A DNA stretch of 45,355 nucleotides, from positions 1-45,355 of the forward strand of contig NZ_JAMPXE010000007.1 in NCBI RefSeq assembly GCF_023701345.1. Direction: 5' to 3'. This document shows, one piece after another, positions 35,856 through 44,769 of this stretch (position 1 is its first letter; each line of letters begins with the position of its first letter). The stretch comes from Rhodoferax sp. (GTDB lineage: Bacteria; Pseudomonadota; Gammaproteobacteria; Burkholderiales; Burkholderiaceae_C). The translations under genes and the position numbers were made by a program. The notes below the pieces were generated by a model. That model saw nothing but the letters and a program-made list of their open reading frames with translations. It was not told the DNA's origin and did not search any database.

Positions 35856-36239
35856 ATGAAGCTTCATCAAAAACTTCTTGCACTGGCCTTGACCGCATCG
35901 GTGTTGCTGCCCCTCATCCTGGTGCCCGTTCGAACAGTGGCCCAAATTCAGCTAGCTGCGCCAGCCAGGCAAGCTGAAAGCCAGGTATGCACCGATTGCG
36001 GTGTAGTCGCATCGGTGCATCTGGTTGAGGCCAAAGGAGCAGATGGCCACCCAGGCATCCTGGCTGACGCTTACGCAGGCCGGGCGCTGGAAGGAAAATC
36101 TCACCCCAGCAAACACTTTGAAGTGGTGGTGCGCATGCAAAGTGGTACGTTGCAAACAGTCACCTATGCCACTGACCCTGGTTTCAAGATGGCTGACACT
36201 GTACAGGTCATCGACGGTATGCTCATACGCAAGCCATGA
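35856..36239 (+). CDS. Exported SlyB-like C-terminal-domain protein without glycine zipper
   Basis: 127 aa. N-terminal hydrophobic signal (LLALALTASVLLPLILVPVRTVA), then CTDCGVVASVHLVEAKG, the entry motif of SlyB/Pcp proteins, and the beta domain HFEVVVRMQSGTLQTVTYATDPGFKMADTVQVIDGML. The Gly-rich segment that usually lies between them is replaced by a short GHPGILADAYAGRALEGK. Together with the preceding gene it looks like a divided SlyB. Its stop overlaps the next gene's ATG (ATGA at 36236). Confidence 0.75.
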   Translation: MKLHQKLLALALTASVLLPLILVPVRTVAQIQLAAPARQAESQVCTDCGVVASVHLVEAKGADGHPGILADAYAGRALEGKSHPSKHFEVVVRMQSGTLQTVTYATDPGFKMADTVQVIDGMLIRKP

Positions 36240-37168
36240 ATCAAGGCTTTTTGAATGACAACCCCGATCACCATCGGCGCTGTTGGTCTGTCAGTTTGCA
36301 ATGGCTGGCAGCGATTGTGTTTGCCTGGGGCGGCTGCAACGCCTGGGCCGCCACAGATGCCGAGCTTGCCACTGCACTGCGTGGGGACGCCACGCGCCTG
36401 GAACAGCAACTCCAAAACAACCCGTTTGGACAACCCCTGGTTCTTCAGTCATCAGAGACCGCCAAGGGCTTGACGGGTGACATCTACGCCGTGGTGCCTT
36501 ACCCGTTTGCGACTGTCAGCACGGGCATGCGGTCACCGGAGCACTGGTGCGAAGTCATGATTTTGCACGTCAACACCAAATACTGCCATGCCGTGGCTGG
36601 CCCGCAAAGCACCACCTTGCGCGTGAACATTGGTAAAAAAACACCCCAGGCGATTGCAGACACCACAAGAGTTGATTTTCGTTACCGCGAAACCGCATCT
36701 AGCCCGACTTATTTTGCGATCAAGCTCACCGCCAAAGACGGGCCGCTGGGCACCAGCAACTACCGCATTCTTCTGGAGGCGGTTGAACTGCCGGGCAACA
36801 GGACGTTTTTGCATCTGACTTATGCCTATGGTGTGGGCTTCGCGGGCCGCCTGGCCATGCAGACTTATCTTGCCACCCTGGGCGCGGGCAAGGTGGGCTT
36901 TACCAGGGCTGGCCAAAGCGCAGACGGTCAAACCGGCTATGTGGCGGGCGTGCGCGGCGTGGTCGAACGCAATACCATGCGTTATTACCTGGCGATCGAC
37001 AGTTTTTTGGCTTCGCAACGCGAGCCACCCGCAGCACAGTTTGAACAACGGCTGCAAGCCTGGTTCAGCGCGGTAGAGCGTTACCCGCGCCAGTTGCATG
37101 AAATTGATCGCTCAGACTATCTGGCGATGAAGCGCGCTGAAGTGCTGCGCCAGCAAACAGTGTACTGA
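36236..37168 (+). CDS. Hypothetical exported protein
   Basis: 310 aa. Signal-like N-terminus (SLQWLAAIVFAWGGCNAWAA, after a 15-residue polar head), then a mixed alpha/beta region with many short beta strands (TTLRVNIGKK, RVDFRYRE, YRILLEAVEL, FLHLTYAYG) and a helical C-terminus. No family recognised. Translation is coupled to the preceding SlyB-like gene. The YihY gene follows by 18 bases, so all four genes 35587-38059 probably form one envelope operon. A steroidogenic or lipid-binding fold is imaginable but unsupported. Confidence 0.75.
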   Translation: MNQGFLNDNPDHHRRCWSVSLQWLAAIVFAWGGCNAWAATDAELATALRGDATRLEQQLQNNPFGQPLVLQSSETAKGLTGDIYAVVPYPFATVSTGMRSPEHWCEVMILHVNTKYCHAVAGPQSTTLRVNIGKKTPQAIADTTRVDFRYRETASSPTYFAIKLTAKDGPLGTSNYRILLEAVELPGNRTFLHLTYAYGVGFAGRLAMQTYLATLGAGKVGFTRAGQSADGQTGYVAGVRGVVERNTMRYYLAIDSFLASQREPPAAQFEQRLQAWFSAVERYPRQLHEIDRSDYLAMKRAEVLRQQTVY

Positions 37169-37186
37169 ACGCCGAGTGCGTTGACC

Positions 37187-38059
37187 ATGCCACTTGACCT
37201 GCCACTGTACTGGGCCCTGCTCAAAAAAGTATTCAATTCGTGGCTTGATGACGACGTGCCGAGCATGGGCGCGGCACTGGCCTACTACACGCTCTTTTCG
37301 CTGGCCCCGCTGCTGCTCATTGTGATCAGCGTGGCAGGCCTGGTGTTTGGCGAAGACGCCGCGCGCGGAGAAATTGAGTCGCAGCTGCGCACCCTGATGG
37401 GTGAGCCCGGTGCCAGCGCGGTGCAAGCCTTGCTGGCCAGTGTCGGCGAACCGTCGGAGAGCAGCCTGGCCACGCTGCTGGGCGTGTTGCTGTTGCTGAT
37501 CGGTGCCACCACAGTGTTTGGTGAACTGCAAAGCGCACTCGATCGCATCTGGCGCGTGCCCGCCGCAGCGCCGGTGCGTGGCTGGCTCCATTTGATTCGC
37601 GCCCGACTGCTGTCTTTTGGCATGATCCTGGTGATCGGCTTTTTATTGATGGTATCGCTGGTTTTGAGTGCGGCGCTGGCCACCATGGAACGTTTGTGGA
37701 GTCCGCTTTTTGGTGGTTGGATCAGCATTGCCAGCGCCAGTAACGCGGCCGCCGGATTTGTGCTGGTCACAGCCATGTTTGCGCTGATTTACAAAGTGAT
37801 GCCACGCGCCCAGGTGTTATGGCGCGATGTCTGGACCGGGGCGCTCTTTACCGCCCTGCTGTTCAGCCTGGGCAAGGCCCTGATCGGCTTCTACATTGGC
37901 CGCAGCGGCATCGTGTCGGGCTTTGGTGCCGCCGGCTCGTTGGTGGTGGTGTTGCTATGGGTGTATTACTCGGCCCAGATTTTTCTGATCGGGGCCGAAT
38001 TTACCTGGGTCTATGCCAACCTGTTTGGCTCACGAAAGACGCTTAAACCTGGGATTTGA
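37187..38059 (+). CDS. YihY/BrkB family inner membrane protein
   Basis: 290 aa. Typical N-terminus SMGAALAYYTLFSLAPLLLIVISVAGLVFG, then GATTVFGELQSALDRIW, RLLSFGMILVIGFLLMVSLVLS, YKVMPRAQVLWRDVWTGALFTALLF and VVVLLWVYYSAQIFLIGAEFTWVYA: six membrane helices as usual for the family. BrkB/YihY proteins were once called ribonuclease BN by mistake; function unproven. ATG 37187 is preferred over an in-frame TTG at 37181. The 3' end overlaps the convergent coiled-coil gene by 17 bases. Confidence 0.92.
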   Translation: MPLDLPLYWALLKKVFNSWLDDDVPSMGAALAYYTLFSLAPLLLIVISVAGLVFGEDAARGEIESQLRTLMGEPGASAVQALLASVGEPSESSLATLLGVLLLLIGATTVFGELQSALDRIWRVPAAAPVRGWLHLIRARLLSFGMILVIGFLLMVSLVLSAALATMERLWSPLFGGWISIASASNAAAGFVLVTAMFALIYKVMPRAQVLWRDVWTGALFTALLFSLGKALIGFYIGRSGIVSGFGAAGSLVVVLLWVYYSAQIFLIGAEFTWVYANLFGSRKTLKPGI

Positions 38060-38327
38060 AGTAACTGAAAGAATGCACAAAGGCTGCGCGCACTTTGTCC
38101 GCCTCTTTCACCATGTTGTCCCAGGTGTCTTCAGTGGCCGCTTTGAGCTCGTCGAGCTTGGCGCCCGCCAGCTTGGACTGGTGGCGCAGTTTGCGCATTT
38201 CTTCCAGATAAGCATCGCGCGCATCGGCCTTGGCTTCTGTTGCCCTGGCGTCAAGCTTGTTCATGTTGACATTGAGTTCATCAAGTTGCGCCTTCATGGC
38301 TTCGATGTAAACGTTTTTGGTGGTCAT
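38043..38327 (-). CDS. Small coiled-coil protein
   Basis: 94 aa, almost entirely helical and charged: MTTKNVYIEAMKAQLDELN, heptad-like Leu/Ala spacing through KLDARATEAKADARDAYLEEMRKLRHQ, then LDELKAATEDTWDNMVKEADKVRAAF and a short aromatic end. No signal peptide. Proteins of this kind appear next to stress genes in proteobacteria, function unknown. AAGGAGTCATGAC precedes the ATG. First 17 bases of its 3' end lie inside the convergent YihY gene. Confidence 0.8.
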   Translation of the reverse strand: MTTKNVYIEAMKAQLDELNVNMNKLDARATEAKADARDAYLEEMRKLRHQSKLAGAKLDELKAATEDTWDNMVKEADKVRAAFVHSFSYFKSQV

Positions 38328-38360
38328 GTCATGACTCCTTGAGTTGAAAAATGGGGGGGG

Positions 38361-39293
38361 TTAACGCGCAATGACTTTGCCGCTGTCGTCTGACAGAACG
38401 ATCTCGACACGGCGGTTCAGCTGGCGATTGCCGGCGCTGTCATTGGCGGCCACGGGAAATGACTCGCCATAACCACGCACCTCAATACGATCACGGGCGA
38501 CCCCCATGTCCAGCAAAGCGCTGCGTACCGCCGTGGCGCGACGCTCGGAGAGTCCCTGGTTGTAGTCAGCGGCACCGGTACTGTCGGCAAAACCCTCAAC
38601 CATCACCCTGCGCTGCGGGTTTTGCTGCAACACATCGGCCAGCTTCTGGGCGCTGCGCATGCCGTCGGCTGTCAGGCGTGACAGGTCGGTGCCAAACAAC
38701 ACGTCGCCCAGGGTAATGACCATGCCGCGCGCTGTTTTTTTGGCGGCCAGGTCGGCCAACTGGGCTTCGAGCTGTGCCGCGCGGGCCTGTGCCTCCTGCG
38801 TCTGGCGCTGGGCATTGGCGGCATCGGCCTGAGCCAGCTGGGCTTCACGTTGAGACTGGGCAGCGCTGCTTTGTGCCAGTTGGGCTGCCAGCGTGGCTTG
38901 TTGGGCGCTGAGTTTGGCGGCATCGGCTTCTTTGGTGCGCGAATCAAGGCGTATCTGGTCGCGCTCTTTGCCGGCATTGGCGATCTCGGCCTCGGCCACC
39001 TTGCGTTTGCTCACTTCCTGCGTGAGCGCAATTTTTTGCTTCGCCAGGTACGCCAGGTTGTTGATCTTGTCGTCGCCGTCGCGCTCATTGGCCGCCACAT
39101 TGGCCTGTGCCATGGCCGAGCTGGCCTCTTTCATTTCAAGCGGCGCATGGGTGGCAATGCTGGGGTTGCCTTGCGCGACCGCATAGTCGGATCGTGCCTG
39201 CTCCAGCAGCGAGGTGGTTTTAGGCGTCGAGCTGCAGCCGGCTACAAGAGCGGCAACTGCCAGAAATATCGGGGCCAAATGGGCTTTGTTCAT
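38361..39293 (-). CDS. DUF4398 and OmpA-domain lipoprotein
   Basis: 310 aa. Lipobox LVAGC at Cys20, DUF4398 domain (residues ~25-105, with ATHAPLEMKEASSAMAQA), a long Ala/Gln coiled coil (~110-190), and an OmpA C-terminal peptidoglycan-binding domain (DVLFGTDLSRLTADG, VEGFADSTGAADYNQGLSERRATAVRSAL, GYGESFPVAANDSAGNRQLNRRVEI). It should tether the outer membrane to peptidoglycan. 26 bases separate it from the preceding DUF4398 lipoprotein gene; one operon. Confidence 0.92.
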   Translation of the reverse strand: MNKAHLAPIFLAVAALVAGCSSTPKTTSLLEQARSDYAVAQGNPSIATHAPLEMKEASSAMAQANVAANERDGDDKINNLAYLAKQKIALTQEVSKRKVAEAEIANAGKERDQIRLDSRTKEADAAKLSAQQATLAAQLAQSSAAQSQREAQLAQADAANAQRQTQEAQARAAQLEAQLADLAAKKTARGMVITLGDVLFGTDLSRLTADGMRSAQKLADVLQQNPQRRVMVEGFADSTGAADYNQGLSERRATAVRSALLDMGVARDRIEVRGYGESFPVAANDSAGNRQLNRRVEIVLSDDSGKVIAR

Positions 39294-39319
39294 GATGAGT
39301 CCTGTTGGTTGGTGATGGA

Positions 39320-39697
39320 TTAGCGGGGGCGGTCGAGCTCTTCGCGCAGCACGCGAATGTCGTCTTGCAGGACATCGGCGGCAGCCTGCGCCTTGACCGA
39401 GCTGGCTTTGTTCTGCGCCAGCTTGGCATCGGCTTGCGCCTGGTTGGCGAGTTCGATGGCCAGTTTGTAATCTTTGGCGACCATGGCCTGGTTCGCCAGT
39501 GTCAGTTTTTCTCGGGCTGTCGTCATTTCAAGCGGTGCATACTGGGCGCCACCGGCACCCGCAGCGTTGGCAACGGCGGCCTTGGAAACTGCCACATCGG
39601 CTGTCGCGGGGGTCTTTAAACTGCTGCAGCCCACCGTGAGCACGAGGGCTGCGACAGACAACACGGCGAGCCCGGCTCTGGTGATTTTCTTCATCAT
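39320..39697 (-). CDS. DUF4398 lipoprotein
   Basis: 125 aa from ATG 39697 (AGGAGATCC upstream; a second ATG follows directly). Lipobox VGC with signal peptide LAVLSVAALVLTVGC, then the DUF4398 domain with QYAPLEMTTAREKLTLANQAM, matching the APLEM block of the adjacent OmpA protein, and a helical Lys/Gln end. Likely a partner of that protein. Motif site 13 lies 78 bases upstream. Confidence 0.88.
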   Translation of the reverse strand: MMKKITRAGLAVLSVAALVLTVGCSSLKTPATADVAVSKAAVANAAGAGGAQYAPLEMTTAREKLTLANQAMVAKDYKLAIELANQAQADAKLAQNKASSVKAQAAADVLQDDIRVLREELDRPR

Positions 39698-39774
39698 GGA
39701 TCTCCTGTAACGATTTAACCAAAGCGGGATCGCTTTGACCAAATAACGTTATAGGCGGCCCGTGCAGCCATGTC

Positions 39775-39790
39775 TGTTCGCTGCCATACA
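39775..39790. promoter_or_regulatory. 16-bp palindromic motif, site 13
   Basis: TGTTCG-CTGC-CATACA, with TC before and CA after. Upstream of the DUF4398 operon (minus strand). Confidence 0.5.
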
Positions 39791-39815
39791 CAACGCAGCA
39801 AGGACGTGAGGCGTT

Positions 39816-42800
39816 CTAACCGTGCGTTGCGGCTGGCTTCAGCGCCAGCTCTTTTTTGGGGCCAGGCACTTTTTTGCGCGCCAGCAGGGTGTACATGGTG
39901 GGCACCACAAACACCGTGAGCAAGGTGCCCAGACTCATGCCGCCCACAATCACCCAGCCAATCTGGTGCCGGCTCTCGGCACCGGCGCCGGTGGCAATGG
40001 CCAGCGGCACCGCACCCAGCACCATGGCGCCGGTGGTCATCATGATCGGGCGCAGGCGCTGCGTCGCCGATTGCTGGATGGCGGCCAGCGTGTCCAAGCC
40101 CTGCTCACGCAATTTATTGGCAAATTCAACGATCAAAATGCCGTGCTTGGTGATCAGTCCCACCAGCGTGATCAGGCCGATCTGGCTGAACACATTGAGC
40201 GTGCCGCCCGACCATTTGAGCGCCAGCAAGGCCCCGGCCATCGACAGCGGCACGCTGAACAGAATCACAAACGGATCGACAAAACTCTCGAACTGTGCCG
40301 CCAGCACCAGAAAGATGAACAACAGCGCCAGCGCAAACACCAGCGTCAGCGATTCCGACGATTTTTTGAACTCCCGGCTGATGCCGTTCAGGTCGGTGGC
40401 ATAACCGGGCTGGAGCACCTTTTGCGCGGTGGCATCCATGAACTGCAAGGCCTCGCCCACCGAATAGGTGGCCAACAAATTGGACGTGATGGTGGCCGAG
40501 CGGCGCTGGCCGAAGTGGATCAGCTCGCGCGGCACCACCACCTCGCGGATGGTCACCAGCGCGGACAACGGCACCAGCTCGGCGCCTTTGCCGCGGACAA
40601 ATATTTTTTCAATGTCGTCGGGCGTGTCCCGTCCCGTCGGCGTGGTCTGCACGATCACGTCGTATTGCTCGCCGCCGCGTTTGTAACGTGTGACCTTGCG
40701 TCCGCCCAGCAGCGTCTCGATGGCGCGCGCAATCAGATCCACCCCCACACCCATGTCGGCGGCACGCTCGCGGTCCACTTCCAGCTTGATTTCGGGCTTG
40801 TTCAGGCGCAAGTCGGTGTCGACCTGGACAAAACCCGGATTTTTGGCCAATTCGTCCTGAAACGCACGCACGGTTTGCGCCAGGTTCTGGTAGCTCTCGG
40901 AGGTGATGATGACAAACTCGATCGGTCGGCTGCTGAAGCCCTGCCCCAGCGATGGCGGCGTGATCGGTGTGGCCGTCACGCCTGACAGGCTGGACACGCG
41001 CGGCGTCATGGCGCGCGCCATTTCCTGCGTGGTGCGTTGGCGCTCATCCCATGGCTTGGCCCTGAAAAAAACATTGGCTTGCGATACGGTCGGGTTGCCC
41101 ACCGTGGCAAAAATACGGTCAAACTCCGGGTAATCTTCGGCAATACGTTCCACACCGCGAACGTAGCGGTCGGTGTAAGCCAGGGTGGCGCCATCCGGTG
41201 CGTTGACACGCGCCAGTACCACACCCCGGTCTTCCAGTGGTGCGAGCTCGCGTTTGATGTCACCCAATGTCCACCAGGTCACAACCCCACTGGCCACCAT
41301 CACGACCAGTACCAGATAGCGTCGTTTCAGCGACCAGCCCAGCAGCCTGGCGTAGCTACGGGTAACCCATACCAGCAGGTTTTCCATGTGCGAGTCAAAC
41401 CAGGTCGGGTGCGGGTTGTGCCTGAGCAGCAGCGACGACAACATCGGCGACAAGGTGAGCGCGACGATGCCCGAAATCACCACCGCACCGGCGAGTGCCA
41501 GCGCAAATTCGGTGAACAGGCGCCCGGTGCGGCCCGGAGAAAAAGCCAGCGGCGCATACACCGCCACCAGCGTCATGGTCATGGCCACAATGGCAAAACC
41601 GACCTCGCGCGCGCCCTTGATGGCGGCCTGAAATGGTGCCATGCCCTCTTCGATGTGGCGATAAATGTTCTCCAGCATCACGATGGCATCGTCCACCACC
41701 AGGCCAATGGCCAGCACCAGCGCCAGCAGCGTGAGCGTGTTGATGCTGAAGCCCGCCAGTGCCATCATGGCAAAAGTGCCAATCAGCGACACCGGAATGG
41801 TGATGAGCGGGATCAATGAGGCGCGCAGCGTGCGCAAAAAGACAAAGATCACCAGCGCCACCAGCACCGCGGCTTCGACAATGGTGGTGAACACCGCCTT
41901 GATGGACTGGTCGATGAACACCGAGTTGTCGTTGGCCACCTCGATTTGCACGCCGGGCGGCAAGTCGCGGCGCAGTTTGGCGAGCAATCCCTGCACGCCT
42001 TTGGACAAATCAAGCGGGTTGGCGGTGCTTTGCTTGACCACACCCACGCCCACGGCATCGCGGCCGTTCAGACGCACAAAGGAGCGCTCATCGACCGGCG
42101 CCTCCTGCACGCGGGCAACGTCGCCAATGCGAATCGGCTGGCCATTGACCGTGCGAATCACCACCTGGGCAAATTCCTGTGGCCGCTGCAGGTCGGTGGC
42201 GGCGGTCACATTGAACTCGCGTTGCTGGCTTTCTATGCGCCCGGCAGGCACTTCCAGATTGGCACGGCGCAGGGCGTCTTCGAGGTCTTGCACGGTGAGC
42301 TTGTAGGCCGCCAGCTTGTCGGGATCGACCCAGATGCGCATCGAGAATTTGCGTTCGCCATAGACGTTCACTTCAGCCGCGCCGGGGGCGGTTTGCAGCA
42401 CCGGCTTGACCAGCGTGTTGGCCATCTCTGACAGCTGCAGTGCATTGTGGGTGTCGGAACTGAGCGCCAGGAAGATCACGGGAAACGACTCGGCCTCGAC
42501 CTTGGCAATGACCGGCTCGTCAATGCCTTGCGGCAGGCGTTGCCGCACCCGGGTCACCTTGTCGCGCACGTCGGCGGCGGCCGCATCGGCATCGCGGCTC
42601 AAGGCAAAACGCACCGAGATCTGGCTGCGTTCCTGGCGGCTGTTGGAAGTGATGACGTCCACACCCTCGATGCCGGAGAGCGAGTCTTCCAGCACTTTGG
42701 TCACCTGGGTTTCCATCACCTCGCTGGAGGCGCCGGCAAAGGTGGTGGTGACAGACACCACCGGCTCGTCAATCTTGGGGTATTCGCGCACCGTCAGGGC

Positions 42801-42890
42801 ATTGAACGAGACCGCGCCAATCAGCACGATCAGCAGTGACAGCACGGTGGCAAAGACCGGGCGGCGGATCGAGGTTTCAGCCAGTTGCAT
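39816..42890 (-). CDS. RND efflux transporter permease (HAE1/MdtBC-like)
   Basis: 1024 aa, full length. N-terminus SIRRPVFATVLSLLIVLIG (TM1), two large periplasmic loops, TM2-6 (LVALVIFVFLRTLRASLIPLITIPVSLIGTF, with LAIGLVVDDAIVMLENIYRHI carrying the proton-relay Asp), and TM7-12 (VFALALLFIFLVLAAQFESF, LITKHGILIVEFANKLREQG). Proton-driven tripartite drug or solvent export; substrate not readable from sequence. Starts 14 bases after the adaptor gene, so an operon. No outer-membrane factor gene is in the window. Confidence 0.95.
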   Translation of the reverse strand: MQLAETSIRRPVFATVLSLLIVLIGAVSFNALTVREYPKIDEPVVSVTTTFAGASSEVMETQVTKVLEDSLSGIEGVDVITSNSRQERSQISVRFALSRDADAAAADVRDKVTRVRQRLPQGIDEPVIAKVEAESFPVIFLALSSDTHNALQLSEMANTLVKPVLQTAPGAAEVNVYGERKFSMRIWVDPDKLAAYKLTVQDLEDALRRANLEVPAGRIESQQREFNVTAATDLQRPQEFAQVVIRTVNGQPIRIGDVARVQEAPVDERSFVRLNGRDAVGVGVVKQSTANPLDLSKGVQGLLAKLRRDLPPGVQIEVANDNSVFIDQSIKAVFTTIVEAAVLVALVIFVFLRTLRASLIPLITIPVSLIGTFAMMALAGFSINTLTLLALVLAIGLVVDDAIVMLENIYRHIEEGMAPFQAAIKGAREVGFAIVAMTMTLVAVYAPLAFSPGRTGRLFTEFALALAGAVVISGIVALTLSPMLSSLLLRHNPHPTWFDSHMENLLVWVTRSYARLLGWSLKRRYLVLVVMVASGVVTWWTLGDIKRELAPLEDRGVVLARVNAPDGATLAYTDRYVRGVERIAEDYPEFDRIFATVGNPTVSQANVFFRAKPWDERQRTTQEMARAMTPRVSSLSGVTATPITPPSLGQGFSSRPIEFVIITSESYQNLAQTVRAFQDELAKNPGFVQVDTDLRLNKPEIKLEVDRERAADMGVGVDLIARAIETLLGGRKVTRYKRGGEQYDVIVQTTPTGRDTPDDIEKIFVRGKGAELVPLSALVTIREVVVPRELIHFGQRRSATITSNLLATYSVGEALQFMDATAQKVLQPGYATDLNGISREFKKSSESLTLVFALALLFIFLVLAAQFESFVDPFVILFSVPLSMAGALLALKWSGGTLNVFSQIGLITLVGLITKHGILIVEFANKLREQGLDTLAAIQQSATQRLRPIMMTTGAMVLGAVPLAIATGAGAESRHQIGWVIVGGMSLGTLLTVFVVPTMYTLLARKKVPGPKKELALKPAATHG

Positions 42891-42904
42891 CAGAGGCTCC
42901 CGGC

Positions 42905-44155
42905 TTAGCGGCTGGCCGTCAGCGCAGGGGCCGATGCTGCCGCTGCAGGCCCTGCAGACTTGGCAGCATCGGCCTTGCCCACGCCCCCTCTACCTTCAGG
43001 ATTTAATTCCACCACGCGCACCGGTGAGCCGTCTTTTTGCAGCCGCTGCTGGCCTGCCACCACCACGGTGTCGCCCAGGCCCAGACCTTGCACGATTTCC
43101 ACCTTGCCCTGGCGACGCACACCCAGCGTCACCTCCTGCCGTTGCGAGACAAACTTGCTGTCAGGTGGCATGGCGATACCCTCCGGCGGCGCGACCAGCC
43201 TGATGACAAACTGCTTGTTCCCCTGGGGCACGATGGCTTCTTCTGGCACGACCAAGGCCGACGCATTGACGGAAAACACGGTGGTGACCCGGGCAAACAT
43301 GCCCGAGCGCAAAGCCTGCGGCTGACCCGCCTTGCCGCTGTTGAGCAACACCGCACGCACACCCACCGAGCGCCCGTTGGCATCCAACAGCGGGTCAATG
43401 GCCTCCACCTGCGCCGTGAAGTTGCTTCCGGGCAAGGCATCCAGCGTCATTTCGACCGTCTGACCCGGCCTGACTTTGCTACCCACGCGCTCGGGCAAGC
43501 GAAAGTCAACCAACATCTGGCGCGTGTCTTCCAGTGCCACCAGATCGGCACCGTCTTTCACATAATCACCCACATTCACCAGGCGGATGCCGGCCGTGCC
43601 GTCAAACGGCGCGCGCACCGACAAACGGTTCAGTCGTGCCTGCGCCAGGGCCAGCTGGGCCTGTGCCACCTGCACATTGGCGGCGCTGGTGTCGAGCGTT
43701 TGCTGCGCCATGAAATTGGCGGCGACCAGCTCCTGGGTGCGTTTGAAACTGGCCTGGGCAATGGCCAACTGGGCCTGCATTTGCAGCAGTTCGGCTTGCT
43801 GCAACTGGTCGTCAAACTGCACCAGGATTTGCCCCTTGCGCACCGGGCCGCCATCATTGAAGTTGAGCGCGGTGATACGCCCCACCAATTCGGGGCGCAG
43901 CATCACGCTGTGCCGGGCACGCAAGCTGCCCACGGCCTGGGCATCGTCTCGCAACGCCTGCACCGCCACCTTGGCGACCTCCACCCCGACAACCCGTGAT
44001 GCGCCCGAACCAGTGCCAGACGGCTTGACCTCGCTGCTGCCGGCGCCCGTGATGGCGATCGGTGCCAGCGGGCGCGATTGCAACCACCAGGCCGCAGCAC
44101 CAGCCAAAGCGATACCCACCACGGCCACTGCGGCGAAAGAAAATTTAAAAGCCAT
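42905..44155 (-). CDS. RND efflux periplasmic adaptor (membrane fusion protein)
   Basis: 416 aa. N-terminal anchor FAAVAVVGIALAGAAAWWL, then barrel-sandwich lipoyl halves (GRITALNFNDGGPVRKGQILVQFDD and LSVRAPFDGTAGIRLVNVGDYVKDG) flanking a helical hairpin, beta-barrel (MLVDFRLPERVGSKVRPGQTVEMTLD) and membrane-proximal domain (VVPEEAIVPQGN, LGDTVVVAGQQRLQKDGSPVRV). Ala-rich tail. No lipobox. Pairs with the following permease. Confidence 0.94.
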   Translation of the reverse strand: MAFKFSFAAVAVVGIALAGAAAWWLQSRPLAPIAITGAGSSEVKPSGTGSGASRVVGVEVAKVAVQALRDDAQAVGSLRARHSVMLRPELVGRITALNFNDGGPVRKGQILVQFDDQLQQAELLQMQAQLAIAQASFKRTQELVAANFMAQQTLDTSAANVQVAQAQLALAQARLNRLSVRAPFDGTAGIRLVNVGDYVKDGADLVALEDTRQMLVDFRLPERVGSKVRPGQTVEMTLDALPGSNFTAQVEAIDPLLDANGRSVGVRAVLLNSGKAGQPQALRSGMFARVTTVFSVNASALVVPEEAIVPQGNKQFVIRLVAPPEGIAMPPDSKFVSQRQEVTLGVRRQGKVEIVQGLGLGDTVVVAGQQRLQKDGSPVRVVELNPEGRGGVGKADAAKSAGPAAAASAPALTASR

Positions 44156-44279
44156 AAAGATTTTTCAAGTCAAAGCCACTGAAACATGTACCTGGCGTAA
44201 TGTAGCGGCAGACAGCGCAACCTGCAGGATAAAGGGCAGCCTTTTACCCAAACTTCACTTGCTGCGGGTTGGCGCATGG

Positions 44280-44750
44280 TCAACGCTGGCGCAGCGCCAT
44301 CTCCACCCCCTGATTGGCCAATTCATCAGCGCGCTCGTTACCGGGGTCGCCATTGTGACCACGCACCCAGCGCCACGCGATCTGGTGGGTACCGTCGTTG
44401 ACCAGCGCATCCAGGCGCTGCCACAAATCCACATTCTTGACTGGCGCCTTGGCTGCCGTTTTCCAGCCGCGCGCCTTCCAGCCTGGCAGCCATTCGGTCA
44501 TGCCCTTGAGCACGTACTGGCTGTCCACGTGCAGCGTGACCCGGCAGGGACGCTTCAAGGCGGACAGCGCCTCGATCACCGCCATCATTTCCATGCGGTT
44601 GTTGGTGGTCCCCATTTCGCCACCAAACAGTTCTTTTTTGGCATCGGCAGATTTCAGCAGCGCACCCCAGCCACCCGGCCCCGGATTGCCTTTGCAGGCA
44701 CCATCGGTGTATATGTCAATCGGATTCAAAAGCTTGACCTCATCCTTCAT
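44280..44750 (-). CDS. rnhA: Ribonuclease HI
   Basis: 156 aa. Degrades the RNA strand of RNA-DNA hybrids. Active-site carboxylates by motif: D in [18 protein letters not shown] in [13 protein letters not shown] in [11 protein letters not shown], and the C-terminal D in [10 protein letters not shown]; the catalytic-loop His is in RGHNGDPGN. Length equals E. coli RNase HI (155). It follows a methyltransferase gene, an arrangement common in proteobacteria (gloB-methyltransferase-rnhA). Confidence 0.96.
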   Translation of the reverse strand: MKDEVKLLNPIDIYTDGACKGNPGPGGWGALLKSADAKKELFGGEMGTTNNRMEMMAVIEALSALKRPCRVTLHVDSQYVLKGMTEWLPGWKARGWKTAAKAPVKNVDLWQRLDALVNDGTHQIAWRWVRGHNGDPGNERADELANQGVEMALRQR

Positions 44751-44769
44751 GGGTTAAATAGTATTCGGA

